From Rhizobium jaguaris (GTDB lineage Bacteria > Pseudomonadota > Alphaproteobacteria > Rhizobiales > Rhizobiaceae): 64,000 nt of DNA. The stretch is from positions 992,001 to 1,056,000 of the forward strand of contig NZ_CP032695.1 of assembly GCF_003627755.1 (NCBI RefSeq). The letters are read 5' to 3'. Positions 20,272-30,500 of this stretch are shown here, piece by piece. The position numbers were made by a program, and so were the translations under genes. The stretch's first letter is position 1; the number at the start of each line of letters is the position of its first letter. Below the pieces are notes generated by a model. That model saw nothing but the letters and a program-made list of their open reading frames with translations, made no database searches and was not told the origin of the DNA.

Positions 20272-20958
20272 ATGACGTTTGCCGTTTTGAATGACATGTT
20301 TTCCGTCAAGAAACTCGCATCTCTAATGCTGATCTCATCTGTTCTGTGTGCGTCGTCGGGCATGGCTCAGGAGCAGCCGACGGCAGGTGCAGCCGCGCCG
20401 ACTAGTGCAAGCGCTCAACAGAATTCTGCTAGTACATCTGCCGATCAACAACAGCCGGCGCCGCAAGCCCGCGTGCAGAAGTTCGATGACTGGTATTATC
20501 GCTGCGTCGATGGCAAGGCAGCCGATGGTTCGGCGACGACAAGTTGCGAAGTGGCTGAGATCGCGACGGTGAAGCAGGGTGAGCAGGACGTCAACATCCT
20601 GACCTTGGCGATCGCCAAAGCGCCGGCGTCTACTCCGGCTTCGCCGCAGAAGGGAAGCAAGGCGGCGCAGAGCGATCTCGTGCTGACAACGCTTGTGCCA
20701 CTCAACATGTATCTGCCGGCGGGGCTTAGCATCGACGCGGGCGACAAGCCTGTTGTCCAGCTTGCCTACCGCAATTGCAACCAGGCCGGTTGTTGGTCGC
20801 AGCAGAAGCTGGATGCAAAGATGGTCGCGGCACTTTCCAAGGCGGCGGATGGCGTCGGTCACGTGCAGATGATGAATGGCCAAAAGGTCAACATCAAATT
20901 CTCGTTGAAGGGATTGGCAGCGGCATTGGATGCGCTGCAGAAACCCGCTTCCAACTGA
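20272..20958 (+). CDS. Invasion-associated locus B (IalB) family periplasmic protein
   Basis: A 228-residue secreted protein. The ATG at 20272 has AGGAAA six nt upstream. A signal peptide (VKKLASLMLISSVLCASSGMAQ, cleavage near AMAQ/E) is followed by a Gln/Ala-rich low-complexity linker and the IalB domain: VQKFDDWYYRC, TSCEVAEIA, LPAGLSIDAGDKPVVQLAYRNCNQAGCW and a C-terminal helix, with the family's paired cysteines. Its function is not well defined; in Bartonella IalB is linked to host-cell invasion. It starts the operon ahead of the TpsB transporter (19-bp gap), so here it may assist two-partner secretion in the periplasm. Confidence 0.88.
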   Translation: MTFAVLNDMFSVKKLASLMLISSVLCASSGMAQEQPTAGAAAPTSASAQQNSASTSADQQQPAPQARVQKFDDWYYRCVDGKAADGSATTSCEVAEIATVKQGEQDVNILTLAIAKAPASTPASPQKGSKAAQSDLVLTTLVPLNMYLPAGLSIDAGDKPVVQLAYRNCNQAGCWSQQKLDAKMVAALSKAADGVGHVQMMNGQKVNIKFSLKGLAAALDALQKPASN

Positions 20959-20977
20959 CTGCGCAACGCGAACGACC

Positions 20978-22753
20978 ATGACATCGGCCCGGCGACCGAA
21001 GGTTGCCCGACGCAACCTTGCCTCCACGGCGTCCTCTTTCATCGTGCGCGCCATTGTATTGCTCGCGACGGCATTGCCGGCGGCGATGGCTGCTGCACAG
21101 CAATCGCCAAATGATGATTTTGCGCGCCGGCACGCGCTGCAGAATGAACAACAGCGCCTCGACGCGCTGCGCCAGAGCACACCGAAGCCGTCGGAAGCGC
21201 CGGCTGAGCAACGGCAGGAAGCGGGAGCTAAAAAAGGCGGGCCGTGTTTCCCAATCACGAATGTCGAGGTGGAGGGGGGCAAGCGATTAGCAGCCGATGA
21301 TATCGACAGGGTCACCGCATCCTACCGCAACCGCTGTGTCGGTGCCGGAGACATCAACACGCTGTTGCGTGACCTGACCCAGCTCTATCTCGACAAGGGC
21401 TTCGTAACCTCGCGCCTCTACGTGCCGGCTCAAGATATTGCCAAGACGAAGACATTGCGTCTGGTCGCCGTCGAGGGGACCTTGTCCGACATCTATGTCA
21501 ACGGCAAGCCGGCCCCGGGCTCCGGCGTCCTTGCCACCGCCTTTCCCGGCCTGAAGGACCATATCGTCAATCTGCGCGACATTGAGCAGGGCCTCGACCA
21601 GATCAACCGGCTGAATTCCAACAATGCCAAGACGGCAATGCTGCCCGGTAAGACCAGCGGCACGTCGATCCTCAATATCGAGAACAAGCCCAGTCACCCC
21701 TGGCACCTCTCGGTCGGAAACAGCAATCTCGGTCAGGCACAGACGGGTTATTCCAAGAGCTCGGCCTCGATCGGCTATGACAATCTCTTCGGCGTGAATG
21801 ACCAGTGGAGCTTCGGCTACGAGCATACGGGGCCGAACTATCCCTGGCACGACGACGGTCAGGGCAGGAGCGATAGCTATACCGGCAATGTCAGCGTTCC
21901 CTATGGCTACTGGACGCTCTCGGCAAACGGTGCCTGGTACGGCTATGACAGCTCGGTTCCCGGCAATTTCGGGACTTTGCAGACGTCGGGCAATTCCAAG
22001 CAGCTCGGCGTCAGTGCCGACCGCGTCATTTTCCGCGACAAGGATTCAATCACGACGGTCAACAGCGGTTTGACCTACAAGGAAACCAATAATTTCCTGC
22101 TTGGCAGCAAGATCGAGGTCGGTAGCCGCAAATATACGGTGGGCGACCTTGGCATCTCGCACTCGCGGCGCATGTTTGGAGGCCTCTGGGTCTTCGATCT
22201 TTCCTACGGCCAGGGTCTCAACCTGTTCGACGCCGTCGACCCCGGCGATGCCGGCGCGGGCAACGCCGATCCGCGGTTCTCGAAGTTTAACGGCACGATC
22301 ACGATGACACGGCCGTTTCAGCTCGGCGAACAGCACTTCGAGGTCAATTCTATCCTGACTGGACAATATTCGCCGGACAATCTGTTTGGAGCCGAACAGA
22401 TCTCGCTCGGCAGCTATTCCACTGTGCGCGGCACGCGCGAGAGCATGCTTTACGGCAACAACGGCTTTTTCATGCGCAACGACCTGGTCTGGCGTACCCA
22501 GCCCTTTGCCGACAATGCAGCCCTTTCGAAAATGTTCGGCGAGTTCCGTCCCTATGTCGGGCTCGACTACGGCCGGATCGCTTCTCAGACGCGCTATCAG
22601 ATCGAGGGTGGCGACATGCTCGGCTGGACGGTTGGTGCCAAGCTTGCGGGCGGCAATCTCAATCTCGACATCGGCTATTCCGACGTGCTGGCCGGCACTG
22701 TCGATAAAAAGGATGGGGGGCTGCTTTTCGTCAGCTCCTCTGTGCGGTGGTAA
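20978..22753 (+). CDS. Two-partner secretion outer-membrane transporter (TpsB; ShlB/FhaC/CdiB family)
   Basis: A 591-residue outer-membrane protein that secretes the TpsA partner encoded at 24562. After a signal peptide (to about AMAAAQ), an N-terminal Gln-rich helix is followed by POTRA domains, the first starting at PCFPITNVEVEGGKRL (90-170) and the second around GTLSDIYVNGK. The C-terminal 16-stranded barrel ends in the aromatic VSSSVRW. The FhaC-type VRG motif is present as SYSTVRGTRESMLYGNNGF. C90 and C120 could form a disulfide in the first POTRA, as in some family members. The chosen ATG gives the cleanest signal peptide. Short gaps to both neighbours indicate one transcript. Confidence 0.93.
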   Translation: MTSARRPKVARRNLASTASSFIVRAIVLLATALPAAMAAAQQSPNDDFARRHALQNEQQRLDALRQSTPKPSEAPAEQRQEAGAKKGGPCFPITNVEVEGGKRLAADDIDRVTASYRNRCVGAGDINTLLRDLTQLYLDKGFVTSRLYVPAQDIAKTKTLRLVAVEGTLSDIYVNGKPAPGSGVLATAFPGLKDHIVNLRDIEQGLDQINRLNSNNAKTAMLPGKTSGTSILNIENKPSHPWHLSVGNSNLGQAQTGYSKSSASIGYDNLFGVNDQWSFGYEHTGPNYPWHDDGQGRSDSYTGNVSVPYGYWTLSANGAWYGYDSSVPGNFGTLQTSGNSKQLGVSADRVIFRDKDSITTVNSGLTYKETNNFLLGSKIEVGSRKYTVGDLGISHSRRMFGGLWVFDLSYGQGLNLFDAVDPGDAGAGNADPRFSKFNGTITMTRPFQLGEQHFEVNSILTGQYSPDNLFGAEQISLGSYSTVRGTRESMLYGNNGFFMRNDLVWRTQPFADNAALSKMFGEFRPYVGLDYGRIASQTRYQIEGGDMLGWTVGAKLAGGNLNLDIGYSDVLAGTVDKKDGGLLFVSSSVRW

Positions 22754-22773
22754 CAAAAATTTAGAGGAAAATC

Positions 22774-23238
22774 ATGGGTTTATTCATTCGAAAAGACAAC
22801 AATACGGCCTCCTCGGCATCGCCTCCTGTGGCTGCGCTTCTTTGTTGTGCCATCGCGCTTTCGAGCTGCGGCGGCCGAGAAGCCCATCCGATCGCACCGA
22901 CTAACGTCGGCGACAGCGGGATGGATTGCAGCGGGATCTCGCGCGAATTCGCAGCCAACGAACGTCAGATCCTCGCAACCGTTAAAGAGCGCTCGCAAGC
23001 TCAAGGCAAGAACGTCATTCTAGGCGCCACCGGCGTTCTTCTCTTCTGGCCGGCATTATTCTTCATGGATCCCAAATCACCAGAGAAGGTCGAAATCGAC
23101 GCGTTGCGCAATCGCAACCAGGTGCTGACCGACCTCGCCCGTTCGCGAAAGTGCCCGGTGCCCAAGTCGCAATTGGGTGACGTCTACAAGAAGCTCGACG
23201 GCGATGTGAAGACGGCGCCGGCCAAGAGAGACGGTTGA
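22774..23238 (+). CDS. Small putative lipoprotein in the TPS operon
   Basis: A 154-residue protein of unknown function. The N terminus is a lipoprotein signal: VAALLCCAIALSSCGG, with the lipobox LSSC. The mature part has a predicted helix (REFAANERQILATVKERSQAQG), a single hydrophobic segment (VILGATGVLLFWPALFFMD) and a conserved-looking tail with ALRNRNQVLTDLARSRKC. It could be anchored by both lipid and membrane span. It starts 20 bp after tpsB and ends 11 bp before the next lipoprotein, so it may be an accessory factor for TpsA secretion or surface display; that is inference from position. Confidence 0.75.
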   Translation: MGLFIRKDNNTASSASPPVAALLCCAIALSSCGGREAHPIAPTNVGDSGMDCSGISREFAANERQILATVKERSQAQGKNVILGATGVLLFWPALFFMDPKSPEKVEIDALRNRNQVLTDLARSRKCPVPKSQLGDVYKKLDGDVKTAPAKRDG

Positions 23239-23249
23239 GGTGGCGTGAG

Positions 23250-23855
23250 ATGTACATGCATTTGATATCCGATATGAGCGACTTCAGAGCGCGGTTGATG
23301 CGGCGCGCGTCCTGCGCAATGGCCTTGCTTTTCGTGACCATGCTTGCCTCGTGCGTTACCGCTGATCCCCGGCTGATCGCGGCCCTTCAGAGAACATCAG
23401 TCCGTGAGATCCGCGTGGAGACGGCACCTGATGTGAAGATGACGGGTCTTTTCACGGAAGGCAAACCCGATCCGCAGCTCTCCGTCGTCGTTCGCACGTT
23501 AAAGAACACGATGGAGAAGGAGTTGATTGGCCTCCCGGGCGGTCCCAATCGCGGGCGACTGGTCGTCACCTTGCATGTCGTCAATTTGAGCACCAAGGCT
23601 GGACGCATCCTCATCGAAAGCAATAGCGACATCGTTGGAACGGTCAGGCTGGAAGACGCCAAGACCGGCCAGCTGATTGCCGAAAACCCGAATGTGTACG
23701 GCCGAAATCCTGCAATGAGGGGCGAGGGGCTCGGAATATTCGTGGCCATGGCCGTCAACGCGGCGGAGGCAGCCGGACCTGAAGATATCCTGGCGCAACG
23801 CCTCTCAAATGCTTTCACCCACCAAGTCAAGCTGTGGCTGCAGACGAAGAAGTGA
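23250..23855 (+). CDS. Putative lipoprotein, unknown function, TPS operon
   Basis: A 201-residue protein. The ATG at 23250 has GAGG nine nt upstream; the frame also offers a TTG at 23235 overlapping the previous stop. The signal region MRRASCAMALLFVTMLASCV contains the lipobox LASC. The mature domain has alternating strands (VREIRVETAPDV, RLVVTLHVVNLSTK, GTVRLEDAKTGQLIAENPNVYG) and ends VKLWLQTKK, suggesting a small beta-rich envelope protein. I recognise no named family. It is the last gene before the 706-bp gap preceding tpsA. Confidence 0.75.
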   Translation: MYMHLISDMSDFRARLMRRASCAMALLFVTMLASCVTADPRLIAALQRTSVREIRVETAPDVKMTGLFTEGKPDPQLSVVVRTLKNTMEKELIGLPGGPNRGRLVVTLHVVNLSTKAGRILIESNSDIVGTVRLEDAKTGQLIAENPNVYGRNPAMRGEGLGIFVAMAVNAAEAAGPEDILAQRLSNAFTHQVKLWLQTKK

Positions 23856-24561
23856 GCCGAACCAGGTTGCCCCGCCGGCAGGCGGGGCGCCTAAGCAGCA
23901 AATGGCACGTCTTTTGTTTTAAATTCTTTCACCTCAGCCACATGCCGACTTCGGCTCCCATCCCGTATCGATGGTCTGGCTCCGCATGCCACCACAACCG
24001 CGGCAATATTCAGCCGCCGCAATAACCAAGTGCTGGTAGGCCCTGACGGTATCCGATAGGCCTGCTGCCGACGCAACCACGTCTTCCCAATTTAAAGTGC
24101 AACACTACCAGGATCGATCTATCTCGCATCGGTGGTCAGCAATAGCGATGAGATCGTCCGGCCTGGCTGGACAAGTCTTTGCCGAGCGAGAACATGGTTT
24201 GGGTCCAAGGCAGAATAAGAGTGTAATTCAAATGCACAATATTAGTGTTTGCCGACAGCTTCCGGATCGCCGCGTCGCGAAACCTGAAGCACCAACGAAA
24301 AAAACAGCCGTAACGTGTGTAATCCTCGCTATTGCCTGTAGTCGTTGGTGTAAAATTCACACTGGCTTTACCAAATTTGCGCGAACTCTCTAAAGTTTGC
24401 TCTCCATATCCGTGTATTGAATTGACGTTCGCCTCCAAGTCCATCAAGAAAAATCATCACTGTGGTGCCGCATGACGCGGTCCGGGCGAGGCAAGACATA
24501 GGCGACATTTTCCGGCGAGATCTGCCGACGTGGCCTAGCCTCAGAAGGGCGAAGGCGTATC
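23856..24561. other. Long leader/intergenic region ahead of tpsA
   Basis: 706 bp between the lipoprotein gene and tpsA. Apart from the hairpin at its left end I see no gene. Around 24220-24370 it is clearly AT-richer than its flanks, so a separate tpsA promoter and long 5' leader are likely. Confidence 0.45.
23870..23887 (+). terminator. GC-rich hairpin after the second lipoprotein
   Basis: CCCCGCC (23870-23876), loop GGCA, GGCGGGG (23881-23887): a perfect 7-bp stem 15 bp after the stop codon. There is no T tract, so termination would be inefficient or Rho-dependent. It could lower readthrough from the tpsB transcript into tpsA. Confidence 0.45.
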
Positions 24562-27500
24562 GTGGGCAAGCATCCAGGGCTGGATTCCAGCAAATCGTTC
24601 AATGAGCGGACCGTCTTGCGGTCGAGGGCGAGCAATGCCATTCACCGGCTCGCGCGCCTCGGACGCCAATCGCTCGCGGTCACCCTCAGCGCGCTTCTAT
24701 TTCTGCAGCCGGCGATTGCCAATGCGCAGTCAGTATCGGCCAGCACCACGGCGCCTGTCGCCAACCAGCCGAGCGTCGGTGCTGCCCCGAACGGTGTGCC
24801 GCTCGTCGATATTGTCACGCCGAACGCCGCCGGCCTTTCACACAACAAATACGACAATTTCAATGTCGGTACCCAGGGTCTAATCCTCAACAACTTCAAG
24901 GGCGAGCAAGGCACGTCGAACCTCGGCGGTGTGACGCCGGGCAATCCGAACCTCAATGCCTCGAACCCGGCCTCCGTCATCCTGAACGAGGTGACCAGCG
25001 GCAACCGCTCGGCGCTCAATGGCCCGACGGAAGTCTTTGGTGGTCGCGCCGACGTCATCATAGCCAATCCTAACGGAATCACATGCGCCGGCTGCGGCTT
25101 CATCAACACGCCACATGCGACGCTGACGACCGGCGTGCCCACGATCGGCGCCGACGGAAGCCTGACGGGTTTTACCGTCAATGGCGGCGACGTGACCTTC
25201 GAGGGGGCCGGCGGCAATTTTGCCGCTGCTCCTGGTTCCGTCGACCTGTTCGACGTGGTGTCTCGCACGATCCATGTGAATGCGCCGGTTTACGGCAAGA
25301 CGCTACGGCTGACGGCCGGGGCCAATAAGTACGACTATGCGACGGGTGAGGCGACGGCGCTGACTGCCACCTCCGGTACGCCGGAATACGCCATCGACGG
25401 CACAGCGCTTGGCGCCATGCAGGCCGACCGCATCAAGATCGTCGTCACCGAGAAAGGTGCCGGCGTCAATATGAGCGGCGACATGGCCGCTAATGCCGGC
25501 GAACTGTCACTGTCGGCAGACGGCAAGATCTCGATCGGCAATGCCTCGGGCAGCCAGGGCGTCAGCATCACCTCGAAGAACAGGGTGACGGCTGCAAAAC
25601 TGAGCTCGAAGGCGAAGGTCGCCATTCAGGCCGATCAGGGCATTACTCTGCAATCGGTCGCTGCCGACGACGATATCGCCCTGTCGAGCGGCAGCGGCTT
25701 ATTGAGCGTGACGGGTGACAGCAACAGCGCCGCCAATCTTGTGATGACGTCGGCGGCTGGCATCTCTGCTGCCAACGTGACCGCGGGTGGAACGGCAACG
25801 CTGTCGACCTCTGCCGGCAATATCGGCCTAACGGGGGCGGCCAACAGCACGGGTGCGCTGTCGATCACCGCGACCTCCGGTTCGATCTCGGCCGCCTCGC
25901 TTCTGAGCTACAACAATATCGGCCTCAATGCCGGTCTGGATATTGCCATTTCCGGCACGGTGTTTGCTCAGGGCAGCATTGCCGTAACAGGCCGGTCGAT
26001 ATCGACCGGCGCCACCGTCTCCGGCCTCGACATTGCTGCCACCCAGGCAAACGGCAACACGGTGCTGGCGAGCGCTGCCGACCTGCAACTGACGGCAACA
26101 AGCGGTTCGGTCAGTGCCGCAAGCCTGCTTTCCTCCGGCAATATCGCGGTCGATGCGACCTCGCTGGCAGCCCAGACTATCACGGCGCATGGTGCCGTCG
26201 GCATCAATGCCGCTGGCACGACGACCGCAAGCGGTCGCGTGGACGTTTCGGGCCAACTCCTTGCCTCCGGCGCTGTCTCGATCAATGGCCAGGGCATTCA
26301 GGCAACGACGATCGCCTCCGGCGTCGACTTCGCCGCCACCGATGCGGCGGGCGGCAATATTGCTCTTGGTTCGTCCGGCACGCTCGATCTGACAGCTGGC
26401 GCCGGTACCATCGCTGTCGGCACGCTGCTGTCAGCCGGCGATCTCACGGCCCAGGCCGCGCTGCTGCAGTCCAGCAATCTCACCAGCCATGGCAGTGTCG
26501 GCATTGATGGCGGCGTCGATGTCGCCAGCCAACTGCTCGGGGCCGGCACTATTACCATCAACGGCAACGCCAATGGCGTCAGCGCCGATCTTCTCGCCTC
26601 CGGCGTCGACTTTGCCGCGACCAAGGCGGCCGGCGGTAATATCGTGCTGACACAGGCCGGCGATCTGACAATCAATGAGGGCGCCGGCACCATCCAGGCG
26701 GGGACGATCCTGGCGGCCGGCGCGATCGATGCCGTCGGCCAGACGATCACCGCCGATACCATCACTGGCCACAAGGACATTACGCTGGCCGGCGCCAGCA
26801 GCACGACCGGCAGCGGTCGTGTTGACATCACCGACCAGGTCCTCGGGGCCGGCAATGTAGACATCACCGGCTCGAGCATCGCGGCCGGCGCCATCGTCTC
26901 CGGGGTCGATATCGCCGCCACCGATGCGGCCGGCGGCAGGATCGCGCTTGGCAGGGCGGCAGCCGGGACCGGCAATCTGACATTGACGGCCTCAGGCGCG
27001 CTCAGCGCCGGAACGCTGTTGTCGTCAGGCGATCTCAATGCCAGCGCCGCGACCATCACGGCCGATGATATCTCCGCCCATGGCGACATGACGCTCGGCG
27101 GTGCGATCAGCGTTACCAACCAGATCCTTGGTGCTGGTAACATATCGATCACTGGTCAAAACTTGAGTGCGCAGACTCTCGTTGCCGGCATCAACTTCGA
27201 CGCCACCAATGCCGCCGGCGGCAATATCGTGCTTGGCCAGGCGGGTGATCTATCGGTCTCAACCAACGGCGCCTCCACAGCGTCGACCATACAGGCCGCC
27301 GGTGCGATAGGAGTCGATGCGGCGAGCATTACCGCTGACGCGATCACCGGTCACAAGGACATCACGCTTTCTGGTGCGACTGATGTTAGCGGCCAGGTTC
27401 TCGGCGGCAATGACGTCAACATCTCCGGCTCCAGCATCACGGCCGGCACCGTGGTTTCCGGCGTCGACTTCGCCGCGACGGCCGCCGGTGGCGGCAATAT

Positions 27501-30500
27501 CGCGCTCACCAGCAGTGGCGATCTGACGCTTGCCTCGACCGGCGATATCGATGCCGGCACGCTGCTATCGGCCGGCGATCTCAGTGCTGCCGGTTCGGTC
27601 GTCACGGCGGACAACGTCACCGCCCATGGCGACATAATGCTCGGCGGCGCGATCAGCGTTACGGATCAGATCCTCGGTTCCGGCAACGTATCGATCACCG
27701 GCCAAAGCCTGTCCGCGCAAACCCTTGTCTCCGGTATCGATTTCGACGCCACCAACACCGCCGGCGGCAATATCGTCCTTGGCCAAAGCGGCGACCTGTT
27801 GGTCTCGGTCAGCGGCGCGGCAGCGGCATCGACAACCCAGGCCGCTGGAGCGATGGACGTAAGTGCTGCGAGCATTACCGCCGATGCGATCGCCGGACAT
27901 CAGGATATCAGCCTTTCCGGAGCCACCACCGTCAACGGGCAGATCCTTGGTGGAAGCGACATCAACATCTCCGGTTCCAGCATCAAGGCAGGTACCATCG
28001 TTTCTGGCGTCGACTTCGCCGCGACGGCTGCCTCTGGTGGCGGTATTGTGCTCGCCAGCGGCGGCGATCTGACGCTAGCCTCGACCGGCAACATCAATGG
28101 CGGTACGCTGCTGTCGGCCGGCGATCTCGGTGCCAGCGGCGTCACCGTCGCTGCCAATACGGTCACGGCGCATGGCGATGTGATGCTCGGTGGCGCGATC
28201 ACCGTCAGCGGCCAGATCCTCGGTTCCGGCAATGTATCGATCACCGGCCAAAGCCTGTCCGCCCAGACCATAGTCTCCGGCATCGACTTCGACGCTACCA
28301 ATGCCGCTGGCGGCAATATCGTTCTTGGCCAGAACGGCGATCTCACGGTCTCGGTCAGCGGTGCGGCGGCGGCATCAACGATGCAGGCTGCGGGCGCGAT
28401 CGACATTGGCGGCGCTACCATTACTGCTGACGCCGTCACCGGCCACAAGGACATCACCCTTTCCGGTGCGAGCGATGTCAGCGGCCAGATCCTTGGTGGT
28501 GGCGACATCGGCATCTCCGGCTCCAGCATCGCCGCCGGCGCCATCATTTCAGGCGTCGACTTCGCCGCGACGGCGGCTGCCAACGGCAATATCGTCCAGA
28601 CGGCAAGTGGCAACGTGCAGCTTGCCTCGACGGGCAATCTCACTATCGGCACGCTTCTATCGGCGGGCGATCTCACCGCGCAGGCGATTGACCTGACGGC
28701 AAGCAGCATCACCAGCCATGGCGATGTCGATTTGAAGGCCAGCGGCACGACGACCGGAACCGGCCGCGTCGATGTCAGCGGCCAGGTGCTGTCGGCCGGC
28801 AATCTTTCGATCGATGGCGCCAGCCTCAATGCCGGTCTTCTCGTCTCTGGCGTCGATTTTACGGCGACCTCGGCCGCCGGCGGCAATATCGTCCTTGGAG
28901 GGGCCGGCTCGACGGACCTCGCCGTCTCCGGCAATGCCGTAGCCAGCACAATCCTGTCCGCCGGCGGTTTGACGGCGACAGCGGCCGATCTGCAGGCCGG
29001 CAGCATCACCGGCCATGGCAAGGTCGGGATCAACGGCAACGTCGATGTCACCAGCCAAATTCTCGCCGCCGGTGATCTGACGCTGAATGGCGGCAGCATC
29101 AGCGCGCCTGTGCTGATCTCCGGCATCGATTTTACCGCCACCACGGCGGCCGGCGGCAATATCGTGCTGGCGCAGTCCGGCGCCATGAACCTCTCCGCAA
29201 CAGGCGATATCGTCTCGCAAACCATCATGTCGGCCGGCGACTTTGCCGCACACGCCGCCGATCTTACAGCCGACAGCATCACCAGCCACGGCAATGTCGA
29301 TGTCATCGGCAACGTCGACGTGGCGAACCAGATCATTGCCGCGGGCAATCTGACCCTCAATGGCGGTCACATCAGGGCGCCCACCCTGATCTCCGGCATC
29401 GACTTTGCCGGAACCAACGCCGCCGGCGGCGGCATCGTGCTGGGATCGTCCGGTGACATGCAGCTTACCGCCGCAGCCGATATTGCGACGTCGACCATGC
29501 TCTCGGCTGGTGATATCGACGCCACGGCCGCGACCATCACTGCCGGTGCCGTCACCGCGCATGGCGACGCCACCCTTGCCGGCAACAACAGCGTCAATGT
29601 CACCGGCCAGCTCCTGGCGGCCGACGCCGCCTCGCTTTCCGGCCAGACCGTTCAGGTGGGCCAGGCTGTCACCGGCGTCGATTTTGCCACCACCGCGCAA
29701 TCATCCAACGGCGCCATCGCTCTCGGATCCAGTGGCGATCTCGACATCACCGCAGGAAGTGCGACAGCCGGCACGCTGATCGTCGCAGGTACCCTCGATG
29801 TGGCGGCAAGTGCCTTTACCGGTGGCAACATCACCAGCCACGGCACCGTCTCGATAGGTTCGTCCAGCAGTCCCGCCGCGGTTGCGATCAACGGCCAGCT
29901 TCTTGGCGGAAGCGATGTCTCGATCACCGGCTCCAGCATCAGCGGCAACGTCATCGTCGCAGGCGTCGATTTTGCCACGACCGGCCAGTCGGCAAGCGGC
30001 AATATCGTCCTCGGCAATGCGGGTGATCTGACGCTGAAGGCCACCTCCGGCAATATAGCCGTCAACAGCCTGATGGCCGCCGGCAGCATCACCGCCAATG
30101 CGGCAAACAATGTCAGTGCCAATGCCGTTGCCCATGGCGACCTGACAATGACCGCCGGCAATGCGATCACACTCACCGGCCAGTCGCTTGCAGCGCGCAA
30201 CGTCACTCTGTCCGCCCGGTCGATCACAGCAGATTCGCTGGTCTCGGGCGTCGATTTTGCCGCCACCCATGCCGCGGCTGGCGGCAGCCTGATGCTGCAG
30301 CGCACCGGCACGATGACGCTTGCCGCCTCCAGCGGCAGCATCAACGCCAACGTCCTGCTCTCTGGCGGCAATCTGGCCGCCTCGGCAACGCAGAACATCG
30401 GCTACGCCAGCCTGCAGAGCCTCGGCAATGCGACGCTCACCGCACCAGGTTCCATCGCCTACACCAGCACTACCCGCGTCGGCGGCAATCTCACGCTCAC

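Noticed and set aside
27900..29360. A 486-codon open frame on the minus strand within tpsA
   Set aside because: It is the reverse-strand shadow of the GC-rich tandem repeats; the plus-strand frame has the TPS repeat pattern and continues far on both sides.
26020..30290. Regularly spaced repeats that might suggest a CRISPR array
   Set aside because: Units are ~273 nt, in frame and coding for a beta-helical protein; there are no short palindromic repeats with unique spacers.
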